In this document: positions 40,012-49,175 of the stretch, piece after piece
How the letters are laid out: the number at the start of each line of letters is the position of its first letter
Position numbering within the stretch: position 1 is the stretch's first letter
Assembly (NCBI RefSeq): GCF_015645095.1
Contig: NZ_JADOTW010000022.1
Location: 1-64,000, forward strand
Source: Halomonas sp. 328
GTDB lineage: Bacteria; Pseudomonadota; Gammaproteobacteria; Pseudomonadales; Halomonadaceae
DNA length: 64,000 nt
Direction: 5' to 3'
Position numbers and translations under genes: made by a program
Notes under the pieces: model-generated
The model's database searches: none
The model's input: the letters and a program-made list of their open reading frames with translations, nothing else
What the model was told of the DNA's origin: nothing

Positions 40012-40033
40012 GGCCCCTTCGGGGGCCTTTTTT
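40012..40033 (+). terminator. Terminator after amtB
   Basis: GGCCCC-TTCG-GGGGCC followed by TTTTTTC: a 6-bp stem with a stable TTCG tetraloop. Confidence 0.88.
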
Positions 40034-40081
40034 CTTGGTGTATGCTTGTGCCAAGTCCGGCAACCGCCGACCGACCCTTAG

Positions 40082-40437
<356 letters not shown>

Positions 40438-40438
<1 letters not shown>

Positions 40439-40560
40439 GCTGGAAGCTGGAAGCTGGATAGCAGCCTAAATAACACCGCCTCCGAGGCAAGACCTCGGAG
40501 GCGGTTTTTTCTTCCAGCTTCAAGCTCCGGACGCAGTCCTGGCGGCTCACGGCGAAGCCG
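40438..40560. repeat. Dispersed AGCTGGAAG-type intergenic repeat, copy 1
   Basis: It starts with tandem AGCTGGAAG units directly at the PII stop codon, encloses the terminator hairpin, continues CTTCCAGCTTCAAGCT and ends with CGGCGAAGCCGGGG, which forms the 3' codons of the iclR gene. Two further copies lie near 61.6 and 62.8 kb. Confidence 0.65.
40475..40510 (+). terminator. Strong terminator between PII gene and iclR
   Basis: A 13-bp perfect stem (40475-40487 with 40493-40505, loop CAAGA) is followed by TTTTTT. On the other strand it is followed by GTTATTT, so it can also serve the convergent iclR gene. Confidence 0.92.
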
Positions 40561-41314
40561 GGGTCTCGAGGGCGGTGACGACACGGCGCAGGCCCTGAGC
40601 CAGCGGGGTCTCCTCGGCCTCGCCGGGCACGAAGACCACACTCAGGCAGGCAAGCACCTCGCCGCCCCGGCGAATGGGCAGAGCGATGGCGGCGTAGCCG
40701 GGCTCCTCGGCGGAGACCATCAAGCGCTCGGCGGGGTCACGGCGGGCATGGCCCAGCGCGTCGAACTCCCGGGTTAGACGGGCCAGATAGTCCTTGTCCC
40801 GGGCCAGCCAGGCCGCCTCGCCGGCCCCCCGCGCAAGCCGCTCCAGCAGGGCCTGCCGGCGTCTCTCTTCGCTGCCCGCCAGCCAGGCCCGCCCCAGGGC
40901 CGAGCGCAATGGGCTGGGACGGAAGCCCAGCACCTCGCGATGGCGGATCCGTCGGCTCAGGGGGCGCGAGGTCTCGATGATCCGCAGGCTTGCCTCGTCT
41001 ACCAACGCCAGGTCCGAGGGCCAACTCAGGGTAGCGTGGAGCTCGGCCAGCAACGGCGTCGCCGATGCCAGCCAGGACGCGTCCTCCGAGAGCCCCTGCC
41101 CCAGGGCGGCCAGCGCCGTGGTCAGCCGATAGCGACCATCCCCCAAACCACGGCAGACCCAGCCCTGCTCGATCAGGGTCGCCAGCAGCCGCAGCAGGGT
41201 GCTCTTGTCGATGCCACTCGCCCGATGCAGCTCGGCCAGACTCCACGGCTCTTCACGCCCGGCCAGGCAATCGACCACCGCCAGCCCACGCCTTAGGGCA
41301 CGAATCGTCGTCAT
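40547..41314 (-). CDS. IclR family transcriptional regulator
   Basis: A 255-aa regulator with an N-terminal winged helix (about 5-65; SLAELHRASGIDKSTLLRLLATL is the recognition region) and a C-terminal IclR effector domain (about 80-245; VSAEEPGYAAIALPIRRGG). It resembles MhpR-type IclR proteins that control aromatic pathways. It lies at the outer end of the catabolic island, downstream of the porin, with its own start 30 bp after the porin terminator. The 3' end is formed by a repeat element (ending TPASP). The effector is unknown. Confidence 0.85.
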   Translation of the reverse strand: MTTIRALRRGLAVVDCLAGREEPWSLAELHRASGIDKSTLLRLLATLIEQGWVCRGLGDGRYRLTTALAALGQGLSEDASWLASATPLLAELHATLSWPSDLALVDEASLRIIETSRPLSRRIRHREVLGFRPSPLRSALGRAWLAGSEERRRQALLERLARGAGEAAWLARDKDYLARLTREFDALGHARRDPAERLMVSAEEPGYAAIALPIRRGGEVLACLSVVFVPGEAEETPLAQGLRRVVTALETPASP

Positions 41315-41343
41315 CTCCCCCCCTTCATCGGCGCCCTATCAAT

Positions 41344-41372
41344 AAAAAAGTGCCGATGGAGACCATCGGCAC
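41344..41372 (-). terminator. Terminator of the porin gene
   Basis: On the minus strand GTGCCGATGG and CCATCGGCAC pair (10 bp, loop TCT) and are followed by TTTTTTATT. It closes the catabolic island transcript upstream of iclR. Confidence 0.92.
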
Positions 41373-41465
41373 AATCACTGCATCATATCGAGATATCCGG
41401 GCGCCCGGCCGGGGCAACGCCTGGGCGAGCGGTGCGTCCTCCCCGGCCTCGGCTAGGCGAGTCGC

Positions 41466-42680
41466 CTAGAACTGGAACTGCACGCTGGCCTGAATCCGGC
41501 TGGCATCCTCGGACTCGCCGTTGAGGCGCTTGATATCGGAGTGCTGGTACTCGATACCGGTGGAGAGGCGCTGATTGACGTCCCAGATCAGGTTGACGAA
41601 GGAGTACTGGACCCGATCGAGCCCGGTCTGGAAGCCGGCGATATCGTCCGGCAGGTCCTGGCTGAAGCGCGCGGTGCCGATGGCGCTGGACCAGTCGCTG
41701 TTCCAGTTGTGCTCCAGGGAGACGCCGAAGGCCTGGGAGTCGACGCTCTCCAGGGAGCCGTTGGCATCGATATAGGCGTCCGGCGTGCGCGCCCCGGCCA
41801 CGCCATCCGGCACATAGCTCAGGTAGCTGCCCAGACCGCTGCCGACGGTGGCATTGGCCTTGAAGGTGGTGGCATCCCCCAGGGGCAGAGCCAGCTGCGC
41901 CGCGACGCCATAGGCGGTGGTGCTCTCGTCCATGCCGGTGGTGGCTTCGTTGGTGGAGAACTCGCTGACCAGGGCCGAGATGCCGAAATTGCGCCCGAAC
42001 TGATAGCGGGCGGTCAGGGTCGGCAGGCGATTCTCGGTCTCCACGCCGGCGCTACCAATGGGCGACAGGGCGTAGGAGGGATCCTCCAGGGAGACCGCGA
42101 AGGTATTGGGCCCGGCGCTATGGGTATAACGCACCTGGGCCGGGCGACCGGTGGCATAGCCGATGGGGCCACCCAGCTTGAGGCTGCGCGGCGTGCCCAG
42201 GAAGTGCATGAAGTTGGTCCAGCTCTGGCCGGCCAGGAAGGGGCCATACTCGCCATAGGCGTGGCGCAGGTTGAACTTGCCGTCGGGCAGGAAGTGCCCT
42301 TCCAGGAAGGTGCTCACCGTGCCGTAGTCGGTACGGGTCTGGGTGCGGAAGTTGATCCGCGACTCATAGGCGGTGAAGTTGGTGCGCCCGTCGGTGCGGT
42401 TGCCAGGATTGAGCAACGCCAGCGGGTCGGTGGCGTCCCCCTGGTCATAATCGAAGTCGTAGAAGGCGTCCAGCTTCACGTAACCGCCGAAGGCCACGTC
42501 GGTATTGGTGCCAGGAATATTGAAGGTGGAGCGATGATTCCAGGGCGCCCCCACGCGGCTCGGTTCCCCGGTGACCACCGGCTGACCGGCGGGAACCACG
42601 TCGAAGGCATGAGAAGTCACGGCAGCAGCCAGCCCCACCGGCAGCATCGCGGCCAGTGCGAAGATCTTGTTGGTTTTCAT
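41466..42680 (-). CDS. DcaP-like outer-membrane porin
   Basis: A 404-aa outer-membrane beta-barrel. A signal peptide (1-25, SHA) is followed by a short N-terminal segment and then alternating amphipathic strands, ending in VQFQF, the C-terminal Phe recognised by the BAM machinery. GGYVKLDAFYDFD and TAYESRINFRTQT match DcaP-type porins, which carry dicarboxylates and aromatic acids in Acinetobacter. It is the last gene of the island, 158 nt after the ThDP enzyme, and is followed by a terminator. It probably provides outer-membrane entry for the pathway substrate. Confidence 0.85.
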   Translation of the reverse strand: MKTNKIFALAAMLPVGLAAAVTSHAFDVVPAGQPVVTGEPSRVGAPWNHRSTFNIPGTNTDVAFGGYVKLDAFYDFDYDQGDATDPLALLNPGNRTDGRTNFTAYESRINFRTQTRTDYGTVSTFLEGHFLPDGKFNLRHAYGEYGPFLAGQSWTNFMHFLGTPRSLKLGGPIGYATGRPAQVRYTHSAGPNTFAVSLEDPSYALSPIGSAGVETENRLPTLTARYQFGRNFGISALVSEFSTNEATTGMDESTTAYGVAAQLALPLGDATTFKANATVGSGLGSYLSYVPDGVAGARTPDAYIDANGSLESVDSQAFGVSLEHNWNSDWSSAIGTARFSQDLPDDIAGFQTGLDRVQYSFVNLIWDVNQRLSTGIEYQHSDIKRLNGESEDASRIQASVQFQF

Positions 42681-42779
42681 TGGAGTCTATCCCTTTAACG
42701 ATGATGGATTCGTGCTGTTGTTATGGAATTAACCGAGTCGTTATTGTCGTTTTACCTCCGTTAATCTTCCGGGGAATAT

Positions 42780-42816
42780 CCGGCCACCGGATAAAGGACT
42801 CGCCTCCGGTGGCCGG
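42780..42816 (-). repeat. Perfect inverted repeat between ThDP-enzyme and porin genes
   Basis: CCGGCCACCGG (42780-42790) and CCGGTGGCCGG (42806-42816) form an 11-bp stem with a 15-nt loop. No T tract follows on the minus strand, so it may be an attenuator or an RNA-stability element setting the porin level. Confidence 0.6.
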
Positions 42817-42838
42817 GCCTTACCGATCAATACCGGGG

Positions 42839-44470
42839 TTAATAGAGTTTCTTCTGGGGCGGGCCGGAGAACTTGAGTTCACCGACGCTGGGCATGTCCA
42901 CTTCCACCAGGGCCGGGCCCGCATAATCCACCGCCTCGGCCAGCACCGCGGCGAACTCATCGCCGTGGCTGACCTTCCAACGCTTGATGCCCATGGCATC
43001 GGCCAGCTGCTGGAAGTCCGGGGTATGCAGCTCGTTGTAGTACTGGCGCCCCTCGAAGTACTTCTCCTGGATGCCGCGCATCACCCCGTAGCCACCGTCG
43101 TTCATCACGATCAGGGTCATGTCCAGGTGCTCCTGGGCCATCGTCGCCAGTTCGCCGACGCCGAGTGCCAGGCCGCCGTCACCGACCAGGGTGACCACCT
43201 TGCGCTCGGGTTGGGCCACGGCGCAGCCGATGCCATGGGCGAGCCCCAGGCCGATGGCCCCGGCCAGGGAGTGGATATTGGTCAGCGGCCGCTCGATGGG
43301 CAGCAGTCGGCTGCCCCAGGTGCTGCCGGAGACGGTGATGTCACGCACGAAGATACCGTCCTCGGGCAGGGCCGCGCGTACCGCGTCGCTGAGCTTGGCG
43401 TATTCGCCCACCTGGGTGCGCAGGGCCTGCTCGGCCTCGACCACTGCCTTGGCCACGGCGGCGTCGTAGGCGGCATCCGGCTCGCGGCCCTCGAGGCGCT
43501 CGGCCAGGCGTGCCAGCACGTCGCCACAGTCGCCGCACAGGAAGGCGTCGGCCCGGTAGTTGCGGTGGGCGGCGGCGGGATCGATATCGATCTGCACCAG
43601 GGGGCGCGGCAACTCCACGGAGTAGGTCTTGGTCTCGTTGCTGCGCAGCCGGGAGCCGGCCACCAGCATCAGGTCGCTCTCGGCGAACAGCGCCTCCACC
43701 GAAGCGGCGTTATGGAAGGCGCGCAGGCTGCGCGGGTGGCTGTCGGGCAGCACACCCCGGGCATGGGTGCTGGAGACCACCGGGATACCGAGATCCGCCA
43801 GGCGCCCGACGGCGTCCCCGGCCTCCAGAGTGCCGCCACCGATCCACAACAGCGGGCGCTTGGCCGCCTTGAGCCGCTCGGCCAGGGCATCGATCTCGGC
43901 ATCGCTGGCCGGGGCCGGAGTGGCCGGGACCACCGGGGCGGTCTCTACCCACTCGACCGGGCTGGCCTGGATATCGATGGGAATCTCCAGGCTCACCGGG
44001 CCCCGCGGCAGGGTCATCGCCTCGCGGATGGCGCGATGCAGCAAAGGCACCGCCTGCTCCGGGGTGCAGACCCGATAGGCGGCCTTGGAACTGGCCTTGA
44101 GGAAGGTGAGCTGATCCTTGGTCTCGTGGATGAAACCGGCGTCCCGGTCCAGGTAATCCTTCTCCACCTGGCCGGTGAGATGCAGCAGCGGCGTGCCGGC
44201 GTTGAGGGCCTCGAGCAGGGCGCCGATGGCATTGCCGGCGCCGGCGCCGGTGCTGGTCAGGGCCACGCCCAGGCTGCCTACCCGGGTATGGGCGTCGGCC
44301 ATGGTCACCGACCCGGCTTCGCCACGGGCCGGCACGAAGCGAATCTTGTCGCGGCGGCCGATGGCGTCGGCGATCGGCAGGTTATGGATGGAGATCACGC
44401 CATAGACGGCGGAGACCGCATAGGCTTCGAGGGTACGGGCGATCGCTTCGCCGACGGTAATGGTGCTCAT
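42839..44470 (-). CDS. ThDP-dependent 2-oxoacid decarboxylase (benzoylformate decarboxylase/acetolactate synthase-like)
   Basis: A 543-aa three-domain thiamine-diphosphate enzyme. The PYR domain (1-170) has the activating Glu51 in PARGEAGSVTMADA; the middle domain is about 190-320; the PP domain carries the Mg-ThDP motif GDGGLALGVGELATM...MNDGGYGVMRG (about 430-470). FAD binding is not obvious, so a simple decarboxylase or lyase is more likely than acetolactate synthase. AAGGAAG precedes the ATG. It lies 34 nt after an aldehyde dehydrogenase, suggesting decarboxylation to an aldehyde that is then oxidised. The substrate is unknown. Confidence 0.85.
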   Translation of the reverse strand: MSTITVGEAIARTLEAYAVSAVYGVISIHNLPIADAIGRRDKIRFVPARGEAGSVTMADAHTRVGSLGVALTSTGAGAGNAIGALLEALNAGTPLLHLTGQVEKDYLDRDAGFIHETKDQLTFLKASSKAAYRVCTPEQAVPLLHRAIREAMTLPRGPVSLEIPIDIQASPVEWVETAPVVPATPAPASDAEIDALAERLKAAKRPLLWIGGGTLEAGDAVGRLADLGIPVVSSTHARGVLPDSHPRSLRAFHNAASVEALFAESDLMLVAGSRLRSNETKTYSVELPRPLVQIDIDPAAAHRNYRADAFLCGDCGDVLARLAERLEGREPDAAYDAAVAKAVVEAEQALRTQVGEYAKLSDAVRAALPEDGIFVRDITVSGSTWGSRLLPIERPLTNIHSLAGAIGLGLAHGIGCAVAQPERKVVTLVGDGGLALGVGELATMAQEHLDMTLIVMNDGGYGVMRGIQEKYFEGRQYYNELHTPDFQQLADAMGIKRWKVSHGDEFAAVLAEAVDYAGPALVEVDMPSVGELKFSGPPQKKLY

Positions 44471-44504
44471 GGTGACTTCCTTTGTTGTGGTTGCCGGCGC
44501 GGCG

Positions 44505-45971
44505 TCAGTTGGCCCAGCCCATGGGGGCGCTGCCCAGCCCCAGGTAGAGGCTCTTCTGCTGCATGTAGGCCTGGATGCCCTGGCGCCCCTTCTCGCGCCC
44601 CAGGCCGCTCTCCTTGAAGCCGCCGAAGGGGGTCGAGATGGCGAATTTCTTGTAGGTGTTGATCCACACCGTACCCGCCTCGAGCCGAGCGGCCAGGCGC
44701 AGGGCGCGGCGGTAGTCGGCGGTCCAGATGCCGGCGGCCAGGCCGAAGACGTTGTCGTTGGCCAGCCCCACCAATTCGTCCTCGTCGTCGTACGCCATGG
44801 CCACCAGCACCGGGCCGAAGATCTCCTCCTGGCAGACAGCGCTGTCGTGGGGCAGCCCCTCGATAATGGTCGGCAGGTAGTAACTGCCCTCGGCCAGCTC
44901 GGGGGCCTGCGGGGCCTGGCCGCCGCACAATACCCGGCCGCCCTCGGCGCGGGCCTGGTCGACGTAGGCGGCGACGCTGTCGCGATGGGCCTCGCTGATC
45001 AGCGGCCCCAGGTGGGTGCCGGGGGTCTCGGGGTGACCGATACGCAGGCCCCGGGTGATCTCCAGCAGGCGGGTCATCACCTCGTCGTAGCGGCGACGCG
45101 GAATAAAGAGGCGCGAGCCGGCGATGCAGGCCTGGCCGGCGGAGCTGAAGATGCCATAGGCGATGCCCTGGGCGGCCTCTTCCAGATCGGCGTCCTCGCA
45201 GACGATGGTCGGCGACTTGCCGCCCAGCTCCAGGGAGGTGCCGATCAGCTTGTCGGCGGCGATATGCGCCAGGTGACGGCCGGTGTTGGTGCCGCCGGTG
45301 AAGGAGATCTTGCGCACCTTGGGATGGCGCACGATGGCCTCGCCGATCACCCGGCCACGCCCCGGCAGCACGCTGAGCAGCCCCTTGGGCAGGCCCGCCT
45401 CCTCGAACAGCTCGGCCAGTTTCAGGGCCAGCAGCGGCGTCGCCTCGGCGGGCTTGACCACCACGGCGTTGCCGGCGGCAAGGGCCGGGGCGATCTTCTG
45501 CATCTCGCTGGCGATGGGCGAGTTCCAGGGGGTGATGGCGGCGATGACGCCGAGCGGCTCGTAGGTGCTCAGGGTCATCAGGTCGCTGCTGCGCGGAGTG
45601 GGCAGCTCCCCCTCCAGGGTCTCGCAGGCCGCCGCGAAATAGCGGGCGGTACCGGCGGCACTGGCCACCAGGGCGCGGGTCTCGGCCAGGGGCTTGCCGT
45701 TGTCGCGGGTCTGCAGGGCGGCCAGCTCCTCGAGACGCGACTCGATCAGCTGGCTCACCCGGTAGAGGATGGCCGCCCGCTGGTGGGGCACCAGGTCGCG
45801 CCACTCGGGGCGCCGCCAGGCGGCGTCGGCGGCCTCGATGGCCTCTTCCACGTCCTCGAGGCTGGCGGCGTTGAGCCGGGCGGTGACGGAGCCATCGGCG
45901 GGGAAGACCGAGGCCATGGGGTCGCCGCGGCCCTGGCGCCATTCACCGGCGAGAAAGATCGGTTGCGTCAT
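44505..45971 (-). CDS. NAD(P)-dependent aldehyde dehydrogenase
   Basis: A 488-aa ALDH with catalytic Cys282 (SSAGQACIAGSR), general base Glu248 (LELGGKSP) and the cofactor loop FTGGTNTGRHL. PWNSPIA and the C-terminal FGGFKESGLGREKG are typical of hydroxymuconic-semialdehyde/betaine-aldehyde dehydrogenase relatives. ATG 45971 is preceded by AAGGAG. It lies between the aspartate-dehydrogenase-like gene and the ThDP enzyme. A role in oxidising a ring-cleavage semialdehyde or the ThDP product is inferred. Confidence 0.9.
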   Translation of the reverse strand: MTQPIFLAGEWRQGRGDPMASVFPADGSVTARLNAASLEDVEEAIEAADAAWRRPEWRDLVPHQRAAILYRVSQLIESRLEELAALQTRDNGKPLAETRALVASAAGTARYFAAACETLEGELPTPRSSDLMTLSTYEPLGVIAAITPWNSPIASEMQKIAPALAAGNAVVVKPAEATPLLALKLAELFEEAGLPKGLLSVLPGRGRVIGEAIVRHPKVRKISFTGGTNTGRHLAHIAADKLIGTSLELGGKSPTIVCEDADLEEAAQGIAYGIFSSAGQACIAGSRLFIPRRRYDEVMTRLLEITRGLRIGHPETPGTHLGPLISEAHRDSVAAYVDQARAEGGRVLCGGQAPQAPELAEGSYYLPTIIEGLPHDSAVCQEEIFGPVLVAMAYDDEDELVGLANDNVFGLAAGIWTADYRRALRLAARLEAGTVWINTYKKFAISTPFGGFKESGLGREKGRQGIQAYMQQKSLYLGLGSAPMGWAN

Positions 45972-45988
45972 GGGAGTGCTCCTTTCGC

Positions 45989-46786
45989 TCACACCGTCAC
46001 CGGGTCCAGCACCTGGCGACAGGCGCGAACCACCGACAGGGCGGCGAGCATCGAGGTCTTGGGGTTGCTCTCCAGGGGCCGGCCATTGAGTTCGATACGG
46101 AACTCGCCGAAGCGCCCCTGGGCATGAATACGGTGGGTGTTGCGCGTGGCTGCCGGATCGGCGGTGAGGCGCACGGTGGTGGCCTGCATGCCGATGCCGG
46201 CCAGGGCGATGGTGGCCGCCACATTGGCGTTGGCCGGGAAGAGGCGTGCGGCCTCGCCGGCGGTGCCCTCGTAGAAGACCGTCGCCTCGGTCAGGGCGTC
46301 CAAGTCCACCAGTTGCTCGGCATGGCTGCCCTTCCAGCTCTTGGGTGCCTTGCAGGCCTCGTAGGTCACGCTGTCCAGGCCCCCCTCCCGGGCGGCGGCC
46401 AGGCCGTCCATGCCGGCCACGGCGCCGGAGAGCACCAGCATGCGTCCCTCGCCGCGCTCCGCGGCCTGGCGCAGGCGGCCATAGAGGCCCTCATCGGCCA
46501 GGGCGCCGGTGGCCACGATGGCCAGGGTCAGGCCCCGGGAGAGTACCGCCTCGCCGTGCTCGGCGAGCCCCGGCTGGCCGGCGCACTCGACGACCAGGTC
46601 GGGGCGCTCCCCGCAGTCGTCGACGCGGCTCAACACCTCGATACCGCTGCCCAGCAGCTCACGGGTGGTGGCCACCTGGGCCTCGGGCACCACCACCCAG
46701 GCCAGTTCCAGGCCGGCCGGCAGCAGCCGGTGCACTTCCCGGGCCATGGCCCCGTAGCCGATGATCATCAAGCGTTTGCTGGTCAT
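45989..46786 (-). CDS. L-aspartate dehydrogenase family protein (NadX-like)
   Basis: A 265-aa NAD(P)-binding protein. The Rossmann motif is MIIGYGAMAREVHRLL (about 6-21), the central VVECAGQPGLAEHGEAVLSRG matches NadX, and the C-terminal TANANVAATIALAGIG-like stretch (FPANANVAATIALAGIG) is the DUF108 signature. Canonical members interconvert aspartate with oxaloacetate plus ammonia via an imine. In a catabolic operon it more likely handles an amino- or oxo-acid intermediate. It is 10 nt after the SDR gene and 17 nt before the ALDH gene. Confidence 0.85.
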   Translation of the reverse strand: MTSKRLMIIGYGAMAREVHRLLPAGLELAWVVVPEAQVATTRELLGSGIEVLSRVDDCGERPDLVVECAGQPGLAEHGEAVLSRGLTLAIVATGALADEGLYGRLRQAAERGEGRMLVLSGAVAGMDGLAAAREGGLDSVTYEACKAPKSWKGSHAEQLVDLDALTEATVFYEGTAGEAARLFPANANVAATIALAGIGMQATTVRLTADPAATRNTHRIHAQGRFGEFRIELNGRPLESNPKTSMLAALSVVRACRQVLDPVTV

Positions 46787-46795
46787 TGCGCGTCC

Positions 46796-47590
46796 TCAGA
46801 GGTGGTGGTTGAAGCCACCGGAAACGTCCAGGGCGGCGCCGGTGGTGAAGGAGGCCAGGGGCGAGGCCAGGAACACCAGGGCGCGGGCCGGCTCTTCGGG
46901 GCGCCCCAGGCGCTTCATGGGGATGCCGCGCTTGGCGGCGATGCCGGCGACCCACTGCTCCCAGCTCAAGGAGCGGTCATCGCGGGCCTCGAAGCGACGC
47001 CGCCACTGGCCCGACTCCACCATGCCCAGCAGGATGGAGTTGACCCGGATGCCCTCGTCGATCAGCTCATGGGCCAGGGAGTGGGTCAGGTTGAGCAGCG
47101 CCGCCCGGGCCGCCGAGGTGGCGATCATGTGGGGCTCCGGCTGCAGCGCCAGCAGCGAGTTGACGCAGGTCAGGGAGCCGATCTCGGAGGCAGCCAGCTG
47201 GGCGCGGAAGGCGTTCAGCGGGTTGATCACCCCGAACAGCTTGAGGTTGGCCTCGGCGAGCCAGGCCTCCTTGGGGGTGTCGTCGTAGTGGGCCACATAG
47301 CCCTGGCCGGCATTGGCGATCAGCATGTCGGCGCCACCGAAGCGCTCGGCCACCGCGGCGGCGAAGTCGGCGCAGGAGGCCTCGTCCAGCACGTCGCAAG
47401 GCTCGGCCAGCAGCTCGGCGTCGGGAAACGCTTCCAGCAGTGCCGCCCGGGCCGCCTCGAGACGCTCGGTATTGCGGCCGCAGAAGGCCACCCGGGCGCC
47501 CTGGGCCAGCAGCAGGCGTACCGCCTCCAGGCCGATGCCGGAGGAACCGCCGGTGACCACGGCGACGCGTCGTTCGATCAGGAAACTCAT
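46796..47590 (-). CDS. SDR family oxidoreductase lacking the canonical Tyr-Lys pair
   Basis: A 264-aa short-chain dehydrogenase. The nucleotide loop VTGGSSGIGLEA (about 12-23) and LIANAG (NAG motif) are intact. Where Y-x-x-x-K is expected (about residues 155-160), the sequence reads IATSAARAAL, so the catalytic Tyr and Lys are replaced by Thr and Arg. This subgroup occurs among ring-cleavage operon SDRs, and its catalysis may differ from classical SDRs. It is 9 nt after the hydrolase gene; the ATG is well placed. Confidence 0.85.
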   Translation of the reverse strand: MSFLIERRVAVVTGGSSGIGLEAVRLLLAQGARVAFCGRNTERLEAARAALLEAFPDAELLAEPCDVLDEASCADFAAAVAERFGGADMLIANAGQGYVAHYDDTPKEAWLAEANLKLFGVINPLNAFRAQLAASEIGSLTCVNSLLALQPEPHMIATSAARAALLNLTHSLAHELIDEGIRVNSILLGMVESGQWRRRFEARDDRSLSWEQWVAGIAAKRGIPMKRLGRPEEPARALVFLASPLASFTTGAALDVSGGFNHHL

Positions 47591-47599
47591 GGGACTCTC

Positions 47600-48433
47600 C
47601 TAAGGGGTCTCTGAGGCATTCGCCGCGCCGAGCAGCGGACGGGCGAAGTCGTCGAGGGCCGCGGCGAAGGCCGCGGGGGCATCGATATAACTGGCGTGGC
47701 CGGCCCGCGGGATGGCGCGGTAGGGCAGCCCCAGACGATCGGCCAGGGCTCGGGCATCCTCGGGCGGGGTGATGCGATCCTCGTCGCCGCACAGCACCAG
47801 GGTCGGCACCGCCGGCGTGCCGGCCAGGTAGCGTCCCAGTTGGTCATTGGCCAGCATCCAGCCGGCCTGGGCGAAGCCCTCCACATGGAGCTTGCCCATC
47901 TCCGCCTCGACCCGGGCGATCTCCGCCGGATCGGCGCCCTCGCGCAGCAGCCGCGGCGCCCGGGCCTTGGCATAGGCGCCATGGCCCTGCTCCATCAGTT
48001 GCGTCCAGCGGCTGCGATAGACCTCGTCACGCTTGGCCTCATCGGCATCGCCATAGCCCTGGGCCGGGTCCGCCAGTACCACCCCGGCCACACGGCCCGG
48101 ATGGGCGGCCAGGTAGGCGCCGGCCATCATGGCCCCCAGGGAGTGGCCCACCAGCACGCAGCGCTGGACGCCGAGCCCGGCCAGCCAGGCCTCCAGACGC
48201 TCGGCATAGTCCGCGGCGCGGGGCGCCTTGGCCTCCAGTGGCCGGCTCTCGCCGTAGCCCGGGGCGTCCCAGGCCAGCAGGCGATAGCCGGGCAACTGCG
48301 CGGCGAGCGTCTCCCAGGAGCCGGCGCCGGAGCTGATGCCATGCAGCAGCACCAGGGTCGGGGCCGGTTCGGGCCGCGTCTGCTCGCGGTAGCACTGGAC
48401 TCCGCTGTCGAGGTTGAGGCGTTTGGCGTCCAC
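47600..48433 (-). CDS. Alpha/beta hydrolase (meta-cleavage product hydrolase-like)
   Basis: A 277-aa hydrolase with oxyanion motif LLHGISSGAGSW, nucleophile Ser98 in LVGHSLGAMMAG, acid in CGDEDRITPP and base in GHASYIDAP. Size and motifs suit C-C bond hydrolases of the DmpD/XylF/BphD group and also NicD-type deformylases; by eye I cannot decide between them. It is in an operon with the cupin upstream (31 nt) and the SDR downstream (9 nt). Confidence 0.83.
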   Translation of the reverse strand: MDAKRLNLDSGVQCYREQTRPEPAPTLVLLHGISSGAGSWETLAAQLPGYRLLAWDAPGYGESRPLEAKAPRAADYAERLEAWLAGLGVQRCVLVGHSLGAMMAGAYLAAHPGRVAGVVLADPAQGYGDADEAKRDEVYRSRWTQLMEQGHGAYAKARAPRLLREGADPAEIARVEAEMGKLHVEGFAQAGWMLANDQLGRYLAGTPAVPTLVLCGDEDRITPPEDARALADRLGLPYRAIPRAGHASYIDAPAAFAAALDDFARPLLGAANASETP

Positions 48434-48464
48434 GGTGGTCCTCCTCGGGTGGCCGATGGCGGGC

Positions 48465-48986
48465 TTAGTTGCGCTTGACCTTGGAGAGGGGGTGATCCTC
48501 CGGATAGGTGGGGATCTGCGGCTTGTTCGTCCCCAGCATCACGCACATCAGCGCCTCTTCCTCGCCATGGTTGAACAGGCCCCGATAGATGCGCGGCGGA
48601 ATCGAGATGACGTCACGCTCCTCGAGCACCGTCTCCATATAATTGTCGCCATCCTTGAGGAAGAGGGTGATGGTGCCCTTGAGCACGAAGAAGACCTCTT
48701 CCACATCGTCATGCACATGCAGTGGCCCCTCGCACTTGGCCGGCAGCACCATGGTGGAGAAGGTAAAGTGCTCGGCGGGAATGGTATTGGTATCCGCCTT
48801 GACGCCGGTGGCACCGGTGCCGATATAACGCATCTGGGCACGGCGATACTTGGGGTCGAAGTCGGCCTGAAACTTCAGGGCGTTCCAGTCGTACTTGCGC
48901 CCCTTGAAGCGGGCCACGCGGGTCTCCATCCACTCTTGGAAGGAGAGGTCGTCGGGCTTTTTCCAGGTTTCGAGCATCTCTGACAT
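48465..48986 (-). CDS. Cupin-domain protein
   Basis: A 173-aa protein with one cupin barrel: GPLHVHDDVEEVFFVLKGT (about 88-106) gives the metal-binding H-x-H...E pattern, and the second motif is around VISIPPRIYRGLFNHGEEE. The N-terminal 70 residues (WKKPDDLSFQEWMETRVARF) are unusual. Such small cupins act as dioxygenases, isomerases or binding proteins. Start choice: ATG 48986 or 48989, both after AGAGGA. It is first gene of the cupin-to-ThDP unit. Confidence 0.75.
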   Translation of the reverse strand: MSEMLETWKKPDDLSFQEWMETRVARFKGRKYDWNALKFQADFDPKYRRAQMRYIGTGATGVKADTNTIPAEHFTFSTMVLPAKCEGPLHVHDDVEEVFFVLKGTITLFLKDGDNYMETVLEERDVISIPPRIYRGLFNHGEEEALMCVMLGTNKPQIPTYPEDHPLSKVKRN

Positions 48987-49138
48987 CATCGTTTCCTCTT
49001 TATCGGTGTCCACGGACGTTTCCGGGAAATATCGTGACCCCTTAGGGTCTATCCATCACGACTCGGGTGTTGGCTCACCGCACTTTCGTGTTTTTCGAGA
49101 CAAAGGCATCCCCTGATCACCCACGGAGTGGCAATCGG

Positions 49139-49175
49139 CTTATTCATTAATCAATGATCAAGGCTTTTGAATAAG
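49139..49175. promoter_or_regulatory. Dyad in the leader of the cupin operon
   Basis: CTTATTCA (49139-49146) and TGAATAAG (49168-49175) form a perfect 8-bp inverted repeat with a 21-nt spacer, about 155 bp upstream of the cupin ATG in an AT-rich gap. A regulator site is plausible. No convincing sigma-70 hexamers were found in 48990-49254, although GTCGTTATT occurs twice (49183, 49229) and once more before the porin (42737). Confidence 0.4.

Noticed and set aside
42656-44617. 653-aa plus-strand open frame
   Set aside because: Antisense to the ThDP decarboxylase, whose motifs are intact.
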